DNA of 13,707 nucleotides from an uncultured Eubacteriales bacterium. Lineage in GTDB: Bacteria; Bacillota; Clostridia; Christensenellales; QAND01. The notes below the pieces were generated by a model, which made no database searches, was not told where the DNA came from, and was given only the letters and a program-made list of their open reading frames with translations. Positions within the stretch are counted from its first letter, which is position 1. Every line of letters begins with the position of its first letter. The position numbers and the translations under genes are program-made. Shown here one piece after another: positions 6,229-12,886 of this stretch. Location: positions 1 to 13,707 of the forward strand of contig UREB01000026.1 in assembly GCA_900546685.1 (NCBI GenBank), read 5' to 3'.

Positions 6229-7788
6229 ATGAAAAAACGCACTGCCTTTTTGGCGCTGCTGCTGGCCTGTACGATGCTCCTGCTGTCCGCCTGCGGCTCA
6301 GCCGGCACCAGCGGCCCGGACGCCGCGCAAAACAACACCCTGGTATACGCCAGCGGCGACTATACCAGCATCAACCCCGCCCTGTATGAGCATGGCGAGA
6401 TCAATTCCCTGATCTTTTCCGGCCTAACGGCGCACGATGCAGACAATAAGGTCGTACCCGCGCTGGCGGAAAGCTGGGAATACGACGAGGATTCCTATAC
6501 CTATACCTTCCACCTCCGCAAGGATGTTAAATGGCATGATGGCGAGCCCTTTACCGCAAATGACGTTGTCTTTACCTTAACGGAAATTTTGGATGCAGAA
6601 AACCAATCGGAAATCGCCTCCAACTATGAGGATATCATCAGCATGGTAGCCCTGGACGACTATACCTTTGTCCTGGGCTTAAAGGCGCCCAACGTCGCCA
6701 TGCTGGATTACCTGACCGTCGGCATTTTGCCGCGACACCTTTTGGAAGGCAAAAACCTCATCACCGATGAATTCAACCAAAAGCCGGTGGGTACCGGCCC
6801 GTATAAGCTGACGAATTGGGATGTGGGCCAGAGCATCACGCTGGAGAAAAACGAGGACTATTACGGCGGCGTGCCCTCCATCGATACCGTGATTTTCAAA
6901 ATCGTACCTGACGAAAAAACCCGCGCCCTACAACTCAAAAGCGGCGAGGTGGACTTGGCACAGGTGACCCCGGAGGACGCCCAGCAGTTTGCAGGCCTGG
7001 AGGGCTTTACCACCTACGATATGAAAACCGCCGACTACCGGGGCATTCTGTATAACTTTAACAACGACCTGTTCAAAAACAACCCCGAGCTGACCAATGC
7101 GCTCAGCTATGCCATCGACCGCCAGGCCATCATCGACAGCGTGCTGCTCGGCCAAGGAGAGGTAGCCTATTCCCCTCTGCAAATGGGGCCGTATAACAAC
7201 CCTGATATGGAAAAGTTTTCCTATGACCCCGAAAAGGCCCAGCAGGCGCTGGAAAAGGCCGGCTGGCAAAAGGGCAGCGACGGCGTCTACGAGAAAAACG
7301 GCACCCGCCTTTCCTTTAAGATCAACTGCGGCGAAGGGGACCAGGTCCGCATCGACATGGCCACCATCTGCGCCCAGCAGCTGCAAGCCATCGGCGTGGA
7401 CGCTACCGTGGCCGTCAATGCGGAAACGGATTGGGCAGGCCAGGAGGCCTATCTCATCGGCTGGGGCAGCCCGTTTGACCCGGACGACCATACCTATAAG
7501 GTCTTTGGTACGGGCAAGGGCGCCAATTACAGCGGCTATTCCTACGATAAGGTCGACGAGCTTTTGAAAAAAGCGCGGGAAACCGACGACGATGCGCAGC
7601 GCAAGGAATATTACCAGCAATTCCAGCAGGCGCTTACCGAAAAGATGCCCTTCACCTTTATCGCTTATGTAGACGCCATCTATGTCGGCAGATCCAACAT
7701 CCAGGGCATCACGCCGGATACCGTCTTGGGCCATCATGGCGTCGGCATTTTCTGGAACATCGCAGACTGGACGCTCAGCGCGTCATAA
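6229..7788 (+). CDS. Substrate-binding lipoprotein of the peptide/nickel ABC family (SBP_bac_5)
   Basis: A 519-residue extracytoplasmic binding protein. The N-terminus is a lipoprotein signal, MKKR followed by a hydrophobic run and the lipobox LSAC, so Cys22 should be lipidated and anchor the protein to the outer face of the membrane. The mature part matches SBP_bac_5: VPALAESWEYDED, then TFHLRKDVKWHDGEPFTAND (family motif), VGTGPYKL, SGEVDLAQV and ALSYAIDRQAI. The start is ATG 6229 with AGGGAG about 9 bases upstream; an upstream in-frame extension would overlap the permease gene and bury the signal peptide. Relatives bind di- or oligopeptides, nickel chelates, glutathione or opines, and the ligand cannot be read from this sequence. 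The gene lies third in the operon, between permeases and ATPases. Confidence 0.93.
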   Translation: MKKRTAFLALLLACTMLLLSACGSAGTSGPDAAQNNTLVYASGDYTSINPALYEHGEINSLIFSGLTAHDADNKVVPALAESWEYDEDSYTYTFHLRKDVKWHDGEPFTANDVVFTLTEILDAENQSEIASNYEDIISMVALDDYTFVLGLKAPNVAMLDYLTVGILPRHLLEGKNLITDEFNQKPVGTGPYKLTNWDVGQSITLEKNEDYYGGVPSIDTVIFKIVPDEKTRALQLKSGEVDLAQVTPEDAQQFAGLEGFTTYDMKTADYRGILYNFNNDLFKNNPELTNALSYAIDRQAIIDSVLLGQGEVAYSPLQMGPYNNPDMEKFSYDPEKAQQALEKAGWQKGSDGVYEKNGTRLSFKINCGEGDQVRIDMATICAQQLQAIGVDATVAVNAETDWAGQEAYLIGWGSPFDPDDHTYKVFGTGKGANYSGYSYDKVDELLKKARETDDDAQRKEYYQQFQQALTEKMPFTFIAYVDAIYVGRSNIQGITPDTVLGHHGVGIFWNIADWTLSAS

Positions 7789-7823
7789 TCAGCCAAACAG
7801 CATCAAAGAAAGGAGGCGCCGGT

Positions 7824-8840
7824 ATGCGCGCGCTGCTGCAAGCGGACAACATATCCATCCAATTTCATACATCGCAAAGCACCGTTCAGGCCGTGCGCGG
7901 CGTCTCCTTTTCCCTCTATGAGGGAGAGACGCTTGCCATTGTTGGTGAATCGGGCTGCGGCAAATCCGTCCTGTGCAAATCCATTTTGCGCCTTTTGCCG
8001 CATAGCGGGGCCATCAGCAATGGCAAGCTTCTTTTCCAAGGTCAGGATCTTACCGCCCTTTCCGAAAAAGAAATGGACCGTATTCGTGGCAGCGAGATTG
8101 CCATGGTCTTTCAGGATCCCATGACCTCGCTAAACCCAACGATGCCTGTCGGCAAACAAATTATGGAGGTCATCTTACAGCACGAAAAGATCTCCAAGAA
8201 AGAGGCCAAGGCGCGTGCGCTTTTTTGGATGGAAACCGTCGGGTTGGACCATCCTGAAGCTCGGTTCGCCCAAGTGCCGCACCATTTTTCCGGCGGCATG
8301 CGCCAGCGCGCCGTCATCGCCATGGCGCTGGCCTGCCATCCCAAGATGCTCATTGCCGACGAACCTACCACGGCCTTGGATGTAACCATCCAGGCGCAGA
8401 TCTTAGAGCTTTTGCAGCGGCTGCAAAAGCAGTTTTCCCTTTCCATCCTCTTTATCACCCACGACCTTAGCGTGGTGGCAAAAATGGCGGACCGCGTAGC
8501 CGTCATGTATGCAGGCAAAATCGTAGAGACCGGCCTAGTAGAGGAAATTTTCCGCGACCCAAGACATCCCTACACCTGGGGCCTTTTGGGTGCGCTGCCC
8601 GGCCGCAGCGCAGAGGGTCGGCCGCTGTACAGCATCCCCGGCATGCCGCCGGATCTGTCCGCTCCGCCTATCGGCGACGCCTTTGCCCAGCGCAACCAAT
8701 ATGCCCTTGCCATCGATTATCAAGAGCAGCCGCCGATGTTTTCCGTCTCGCCCACACACAGCGCCGCTACCTGGCTGCTGGATGATCGGGCGCCCAAGGT
8801 GCCCTGCCCGCTTACGCCGGAGGTGAAAAGCCATGGCTGA
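7824..8840 (+). CDS. ABC transporter ATPase, DppD/OppD type, lacking the C-terminal cysteines
   Basis: A 338-residue ATPase with all ABC motifs: Walker A GESGCGKS (41-48), Q-loop Gln97 in VFQDPMTSLNP, signature FSGGMRQR (155-162), Walker B MLIADE with Glu180, D-loop TALD, and switch His213. The oligopeptide C-terminal region starts at HPYTWGLLGALPG (248-260) and SIPGMPP. At this point the family usually carries a CPF..RC...C motif, in which four cysteines can hold a [4Fe-4S] cluster. Here the matching stretch reads DAFAQRNQYALAID (285-298), without cysteine; the only later Cys is 328, near the end. ATG follows AAAGGAGG at 7 bases. The gene overlaps the next ATPase by 8 bases. It should form the ATP-hydrolysing heterodimer with that neighbour. 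Confidence 0.93.
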   Translation: MRALLQADNISIQFHTSQSTVQAVRGVSFSLYEGETLAIVGESGCGKSVLCKSILRLLPHSGAISNGKLLFQGQDLTALSEKEMDRIRGSEIAMVFQDPMTSLNPTMPVGKQIMEVILQHEKISKKEAKARALFWMETVGLDHPEARFAQVPHHFSGGMRQRAVIAMALACHPKMLIADEPTTALDVTIQAQILELLQRLQKQFSLSILFITHDLSVVAKMADRVAVMYAGKIVETGLVEEIFRDPRHPYTWGLLGALPGRSAEGRPLYSIPGMPPDLSAPPIGDAFAQRNQYALAIDYQEQPPMFSVSPTHSAATWLLDDRAPKVPCPLTPEVKSHG

Positions 8841-9726
8841 GGTATTGTTGCGCGTATCGCACCTTACAAAGGAGTTTCCCCTTTCCCGGCATGAAGCACT
8901 GCGCGCCGTATCGGATGTTTCCTTTTCTCTGGCCCCCGGCGAAATCTTTGGCCTGGTTGGGGAGTCGGGCTCCGGCAAATCCACCCTGGCGCGCACCATC
9001 TCCGGGCTGTACCGCCCCACCGCAGGGCAGGTGTTTTTAGAGGATCTGGAAATATCGCAGTCCAAGATCTATGCACGGCACCGGCCGCGCATTGCCCATA
9101 CCCTGCAATTTTTGTTTCAGGACAGCATGGCCAGCCTGAATCCCCGCCTGCCCATTGGCGCGCTCATCGAAGAGCCGCTTGCCATCCACCACGAGGGCAC
9201 GCGCCAAAGCCGGCGTGAAACGGCGCTGGGCCTAATGGCGCAGGTAGGGCTGGATGCCGCGCTGTACGATCAGTATCCGGCGGAGTTTTCCGGCGGCATG
9301 CGCCAGCGCGTCTGCATTGCCCGTGCCCTGGCCCTGTCTCCCAGGCTTATCATCGCAGACGAGCCCATCGCTTCGCTGGATGTTTCAATGCAGGCGCAGA
9401 TCATCAATCTGTTTCAATCGCTGTGCCAATCCCAGGGCGTTTCGCTTCTGTTCATCGCGCATGATCTTTCCATGGTGCGCCATATCAGCCATCGCATCGG
9501 CGTGATGTGCCGCGGTAGGCTGGTGGAGCTGGCGCCCGCCCGCACCTTGTGCGCGCGCCCGCAGCATCCCTATACAAAGGCTCTTCTTTCCGCCGTATAT
9601 GTGCCGGACCCTGCCATCGCCAAAACCCAGCGGCGCACATCCTTTGATGCCGACGCCTTTTTCCAGGCCCATCCCTCCCTCACATGGCGCAAGGCCGGGC
9701 CGGAGCATTTTGTGCTTTTGCCCTAA
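8833..9726 (+). CDS. ABC transporter ATPase, DppF/OppF type, short C-terminus
   Basis: A 297-residue ATPase, the partner of the preceding one. Motifs are Walker A GESGSGKS (43-50), Q-loop Gln96 in LFQDSMASLNP, signature FSGGMRQR (152-159), Walker B LIIADE (172-177) and switch His210. In the D-loop region it reads DEPIASLDVS, where DEPVSALDVS is usual. After HPYTKALLSAV the tail is short and lacks the CPF..RC motif found in DppF/OppF proteins, which are normally 310-330 residues. ATG at 8833 follows GGAGGTG within the upstream gene and gives an 8-base overlap, a sign of coupled translation. It is the last gene of the transport unit. No clear terminator follows, so some transcripts may read into the 67-residue gene. 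Confidence 0.92.
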   Translation: MAEVLLRVSHLTKEFPLSRHEALRAVSDVSFSLAPGEIFGLVGESGSGKSTLARTISGLYRPTAGQVFLEDLEISQSKIYARHRPRIAHTLQFLFQDSMASLNPRLPIGALIEEPLAIHHEGTRQSRRETALGLMAQVGLDAALYDQYPAEFSGGMRQRVCIARALALSPRLIIADEPIASLDVSMQAQIINLFQSLCQSQGVSLLFIAHDLSMVRHISHRIGVMCRGRLVELAPARTLCARPQHPYTKALLSAVYVPDPAIAKTQRRTSFDADAFFQAHPSLTWRKAGPEHFVLLP

Positions 9727-9746
9727 CGGCCTGCGCGGAGTATAAA
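9718..9746 (+). promoter_or_regulatory. Probable promoter of the 67-residue gene
   Basis: TTGCCC (9718-9723), a 17-bp spacer and TATAAA (9741-9746). The -35 overlaps the stop codon region of the ATPase gene. A small inverted repeat, GGGAA/TTCCC (9770-9785), lies between it and the gene. Confidence 0.45.
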
Positions 9747-9802
9747 AACAGCCCGCATGGCGCACACTAGGGAAAACGAATTCCCAATAGGAGGCCATAG
9801 CC

Positions 9803-10006
9803 ATGCATAACGCACTCAAACAACAGATCTTAGATGAATTGGACAAGCGTATCCACGATTTAGAGGAGCATCGTTACGATGAAATCATCGTCACCGGCAA
9901 CCAATACGATGAGCTCAACCAGGTGCTGGCCAAGATCATCGGCGTGCCGCTTCTCAAGGAAGTGCAGGATATCCGGGATTTTGTGCTCGGCCTGCCCGAA
10001 GCCTAA
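9803..10006 (+). CDS. Small acidic helical protein of 67 residues, unknown function
   Basis: I do not recognise this protein. It begins with an amphipathic, charged helix (LKQQILDELDKRIHDLEEHR, 5-24). A short strand-like DEIIVTG follows, then a second helix (YDELNQVLAKIIGVPLL), and it ends with VQDIRDFVLGLPEA. There is no signal peptide, cysteine or membrane segment, so a small cytoplasmic protein, perhaps dimeric, is likely. The coding case is good: AGGAGG lies 8 bases before ATG, a probable promoter is upstream, a strong terminator follows 8 bases after the stop, and codon use resembles the neighbours. The independent signals suggest a stand-alone gene and not a tail of the ABC operon. The two-helix charged shape resembles small regulators that bind a partner protein, but no such partner can be named. 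Confidence 0.8.
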   Translation: MHNALKQQILDELDKRIHDLEEHRYDEIIVTGNQYDELNQVLAKIIGVPLLKEVQDIRDFVLGLPEA

Positions 10007-10014
10007 CCGCCCGC

Positions 10015-10040
10015 AAGCCCTTTTTCAAGGGCTTTTTTCT
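10015..10040 (+). terminator. Intrinsic terminator after the 67-residue gene
   Basis: A perfect 8-bp stem, AAGCCCTT (10015-10022) with AAGGGCTT (10027-10034), closes the loop TTTC and is followed by TTTTCT. It is the clearest intrinsic terminator on this strand and separates the small gene from the U32 gene. Confidence 0.9.
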
Positions 10041-10068
10041 TTGCCCTTTTTGCGTTGTGCTGTATAAT
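10041..10068 (+). promoter_or_regulatory. Promoter of the first U32 gene
   Basis: TTGCCC (10041-10046), a 16-bp spacer and a perfect TATAAT (10063-10068), immediately after the terminator of the previous gene. The transcript would start near 10075, giving a leader of only about 30 bases. Confidence 0.65.
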
Positions 10069-10103
10069 GTTCGTACATGTATACAAAGGAGGCCACACAT
10101 CCT

Positions 10104-12140
10104 ATGCCGGAACTGCTTTCGCCCGTGGGCGGCCCGGAACAGCTTTTGGCGGCGGTTCGCTGTGGGGCGGACGCCGTGTATCTTGGCGCCAAAGGGTTCA
10201 ATGCCAGGCGCAATGCGCACAATTTCGGGGCGCTCGACCTGCCCCAGGCCGTTTCCTATTGCCATGAGCACGGGGTCAAGGTGCATGTTACGGTCAATAC
10301 CCTGGTGACAGACCCCGAATGGCCGCAGCTTTTGGATACCTTACAGCACATCGCGCAAAGCGGGGTGGACGCCGTCATTGTACAGGATCTCGGCGTGGCG
10401 CAAACGATACGGGAAGCCTGCCCCACGTTGCCGCTGCACGCTTCCACCCAAATGGCCATTCATAACCTGGCGGGCGCCCAAGCGCTTTGGCAGCAAGGGT
10501 TTGCCCGGGCCGTGCTGGCGCGCGAATTGTGCCTCGAAGAGATCCGCGCCATCGCAGACAACTGCCCCATCGAGCTAGAGGTCTTTGTGCACGGCGCTCT
10601 ATGCATGAGCGTTTCCGGCCTGTGCACGCTGTCCTCCATGCTGGGCGGGCGCAGCGGCAACCGCGGCCTGTGTGCGCAGCCCTGCCGCCTGGATTTTCGC
10701 TGCCGCGGCCGCAGCCATGCGCTGTCCTTAAAAGATCTATGCGCCGTGCGCCATGTCCGCGCGCTGGCGGAGGCTGGCGTGGCCTCGTTTAAGATCGAAG
10801 GCCGCATGAAACGGCCGGAATACGTGGCAGCCGCCACCACCGCCTACCGGCAGGCCCTGGATGGGCAAAAACCAAATCTTCAACAGCTGCAGGCCGTGTT
10901 TTCCCGCAGCGGGTTTACCGACGGATACCTGACGGGCCGCCGCGATCTGTCCATGTTCGGCATCCGACGCAAAGAGGATGTGCAAAGCGCCAAGCCTGTG
11001 CTCTCCGATCTGGCCCGTCTCTACCATAAGGAAACGCCGCGCGTAGGCGTGGATATGTCTCTGGAGCTTTCCGCAGGCCGGCCAGCGCGCCTTTGCGTTT
11101 CTGACGGCGAAGGCCATTGCCAGGCCGTGCAGGGGCCGGTGCCTGAAACCGCCCGCACCAAGCCGACAGACGAGCACAGCGCACGCGCCAGTTTTCAAAA
11201 GACCGGCGGCACCCCGTATTTTCTCCATTCGCTTGCCTGCCGCATCGAGCCCGGGCTGATGCTGCCGAGTTCCGGCCTCAATGCGCTGCGCAAGCAGGCG
11301 CTGGAAGGCTTGTCCGCGCAGCGCAGCGCCCTTCATCCTCACGCCTTTGACCGCCAAGCCTGCCGCCCAGCGCCCGGTGCGCCTGTCTGTGATGCGCCTG
11401 CGCTGCGGCTTCGCTTTGCACGGGCCGCGCAAATGCCGGAAGAGGGCCTATCCGAAGCAAAAAAAATCATCCTGCCCATCGAGGAAATCGAAGCACACCC
11501 CGAGCTTTTGCACCTTGGCAGCCAAACGTTGGTGGGTGAATTGCCGCTGTTGGTATTTCCGACGGAGGAACAGGCGCTCTCGGCGCGTTTATCCGCCCTA
11601 TACGCCTCCGGGCTGCGCCAGGTCATCGGAGGCAACCTGGGCACGCTGGCATTGGCACAAAAGGCCGCGCCCTTTACGCTTTTGGGGGATGCGCAGCTCA
11701 ATATCCTCAACCAAAGGGCGGCCGCCTTTTACCATCGTTTCGGCATTTATGATCTTACGCTTTCCTACGAGCTTAACGCTCGTCTTGCCCCGCAGGTGCC
11801 TGGCGGCGTGCTGGCCTATGGGTTTTTGCCGCTGATGGCGTTTCGCGCCTGTCCCGGCCGCGCTCAAAACGGCTGCGGGGACTGCCCCGGCCATTTCCAT
11901 CTTACCGACCGCAAAGGCATCCGGTTTCAGGCCGCCTGCCATCACCGCCGCTATACCCAGCTATTCAACAGCGTGCCGCTTTATATCGGCGATAGGCGCA
12001 TAAAGGGGGTTGCATTTGAAACCCTATATTTTACCTTTGAAACGCAAGAGCGCTGCCGGGCCGTGCTCTCCGCCTTTCAGCGCGGCGTGCCGCTGGATAC
12101 CCCCGTAACCAAGGGATTGTATTACCGTACGCTGCAATAG
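10104..12140 (+). CDS. U32 family protein with long C-terminal part (RlhA/TrhP-like, DUF3656 type)
   Basis: A 678-residue protein. The N-terminal U32 domain starts with the family's PELLSPVGG (2-10). It carries the signature HGALCMSVSGLCTLSS (163-178) and GLCAQPCR (188-195), so four conserved cysteines stand at 167, 174, 190 and 194, the pattern thought to hold an iron-sulfur cluster. SFKIEGRMKRPEYVAAAT (228-245) completes the domain. Although named peptidases, characterised members act in prephenate-dependent RNA hydroxylation (TrhP on tRNA U34, RlhA on 23S rRNA) or ubiquinone hydroxylation. The middle part (about 300-420) fits DUF3656. The last 230 residues resemble a second U32-type half, with a cysteine cluster CPGRAQNGCGDC and a further conserved-looking block, QAACHHRRYTQLFNSVPLY. 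ATG 10104 was chosen, preceded by AAAGGAGG at 11 bases; ATG 10077 lies before that site. The stop is 3 bases from the convergent DedA stop. Confidence 0.88.
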   Translation: MPELLSPVGGPEQLLAAVRCGADAVYLGAKGFNARRNAHNFGALDLPQAVSYCHEHGVKVHVTVNTLVTDPEWPQLLDTLQHIAQSGVDAVIVQDLGVAQTIREACPTLPLHASTQMAIHNLAGAQALWQQGFARAVLARELCLEEIRAIADNCPIELEVFVHGALCMSVSGLCTLSSMLGGRSGNRGLCAQPCRLDFRCRGRSHALSLKDLCAVRHVRALAEAGVASFKIEGRMKRPEYVAAATTAYRQALDGQKPNLQQLQAVFSRSGFTDGYLTGRRDLSMFGIRRKEDVQSAKPVLSDLARLYHKETPRVGVDMSLELSAGRPARLCVSDGEGHCQAVQGPVPETARTKPTDEHSARASFQKTGGTPYFLHSLACRIEPGLMLPSSGLNALRKQALEGLSAQRSALHPHAFDRQACRPAPGAPVCDAPALRLRFARAAQMPEEGLSEAKKIILPIEEIEAHPELLHLGSQTLVGELPLLVFPTEEQALSARLSALYASGLRQVIGGNLGTLALAQKAAPFTLLGDAQLNILNQRAAAFYHRFGIYDLTLSYELNARLAPQVPGGVLAYGFLPLMAFRACPGRAQNGCGDCPGHFHLTDRKGIRFQAACHHRRYTQLFNSVPLYIGDRRIKGVAFETLYFTFETQERCRAVLSAFQRGVPLDTPVTKGLYYRTLQ

Positions 12141-12143
12141 CAG

Positions 12144-12779
12144 TTATCCACGTTTTTTTAGAGAGGCGCGCCGGCGGCGAGCGCCTCTTTTTTGCCTGCG
12201 CCACATCCAAACTGCGCCCAGCAGCCCCAAAGCGCCCCATAGCAGCATCGCGTAGGTATCCATAAACGCGCCAATGCTGCTCCAAGCATGGCCCAGCGCC
12301 CGCCCGGCCAATACCAGCACCGTGTTCCAAAGGGCCGAGCCCAGCGTCGTCAGCAGCAAAAACGGCCCCATCGGCATGCGCGAAAGGCCTGCCGGTACAG
12401 AGATCAGGCTGCGCACAATGGGCGCCATCCGGCAGAAAAATACCGTCCTTTTCTGGTACCGTTGATAGCAGCGCATCGCTTTTTTTACATTTTCCTCTTT
12501 TAGCCCCAGGTACTTTCCATAGCGCCGCACAAAGGCCGTCAGCCTCGTTTGCCCCACCCAGCGCCCCGCACCATACAGCACCAGCGCACCCGCCACAGAG
12601 CCCAGCGTTGCGGCCAGGATCACGCTTTGTACGGAAAGCGTCGTTTGAAGCGTCATAAACCCACCAAAGGCCAAAATGACCTCCGAAGGAATGGGCGGAA
12701 AAACATTTTCAATGAAAATCAGGAAAAAGATGCCCAGCGCTCCGTATTGCCCCATCACCTGTAAGATCCATGCCTGCAC
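12144..12779 (-). CDS. DedA family membrane protein (SNARE-associated/VTT domain)
   Basis: A 211-residue integral membrane protein of the DedA family. Some bacterial DedA proteins are flippases that recycle undecaprenyl phosphate or phosphatidylethanolamine; for this one the substrate is unknown. The hallmark ENVFPPIPSEVILAFGGF (24-41) is present, followed by GALVLYGAGRWVG (64-76). The amphipathic loop F-C-R-M-A-P-I-V-R-S-L-I-S-V-P-A-G carries the family's arginines and the re-entrant glycine. GSALWNTVLVLAGRALG follows, and the C-terminus is very basic (RRQKRGARRRRASLKKRG), which fits a cytoplasmic tail. The start is GTG at 12779 with AGGGGG 7 bases upstream. The 3' end is unusual because the last codons contain the terminator of the convergent U32 gene, which accounts for part of the Arg/Lys-rich tail. 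Confidence 0.92.
   Translation of the reverse strand: MQAWILQVMGQYGALGIFFLIFIENVFPPIPSEVILAFGGFMTLQTTLSVQSVILAATLGSVAGALVLYGAGRWVGQTRLTAFVRRYGKYLGLKEENVKKAMRCYQRYQKRTVFFCRMAPIVRSLISVPAGLSRMPMGPFLLLTTLGSALWNTVLVLAGRALGHAWSSIGAFMDTYAMLLWGALGLLGAVWMWRRQKRGARRRRASLKKRG
12162..12193 (+). terminator. Intrinsic terminator of the first U32 gene, inside the dedA-like coding end
   Basis: An 8-bp stem, AGAGGCGC (12162-12169) with GCGCCTCT (12181-12188), closes an 11-base GC-rich loop and is followed by six T residues. It lies wholly within the last 17 codons of the minus-strand gene. On the minus strand the hairpin is followed by A residues, so it should act only on the plus strand. Confidence 0.8.
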
Positions 12780-12797
12780 CGCAGTTCCCCCTTTCCC

Positions 12798-12829
12798 GAT
12801 GATACGCCGCCTTGCCTGGCCGTATCATC
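12798..12829. repeat. 9-bp inverted repeat over the U32/dedA-like divergent promoter region
   Basis: GATGATACG (12798-12806) and CGTATCATC (12821-12829) form a perfect inverted repeat separated by 14 bases. It covers the -35 box and much of the spacer of the plus-strand promoter, and each arm holds a TATCAT/ATGATA. It is a good candidate operator for a dimeric regulator acting on both divergent genes. Confidence 0.55.
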
Positions 12830-12840
12830 TTCCGTATAAT
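12812..12840 (+). promoter_or_regulatory. Promoter of the second U32 gene
   Basis: TTGCCT (12812-12817), a 17-bp spacer and a perfect TATAAT (12835-12840). Its -35 lies in the loop of the inverted repeat, so a protein bound there would block RNA polymerase. The minus-strand dedA-like promoter is not clear; TATCAT in the same repeat is a possible -10. Confidence 0.65.
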
Positions 12841-12886
12841 AAAATGAAGTGTGTCCGCCCTGTAATGGGCAGAAGGGAGCCTCCCC

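Noticed and set aside
6928..7737. A 269-codon minus-strand frame antisense to the binding protein
   Set aside because: It is a shadow produced by GC-rich codon use; there is no ribosome binding site and no family resemblance, while the plus strand has a clear SBP_bac_5 protein.
4312..9726. Assigning the ABC operon to nickel uptake
   Set aside because: NikABCDE and DppABCDF share the same families and the binding protein shows no nickel-specific residues I can identify. No NikR site or nickel enzyme gene is nearby.
10737..11432. A 231-codon minus-strand frame antisense to the U32 gene
   Set aside because: Low-complexity Arg/Gly/Ala-rich translation, no ribosome binding site, and complete overlap with the conserved U32 coding sequence.
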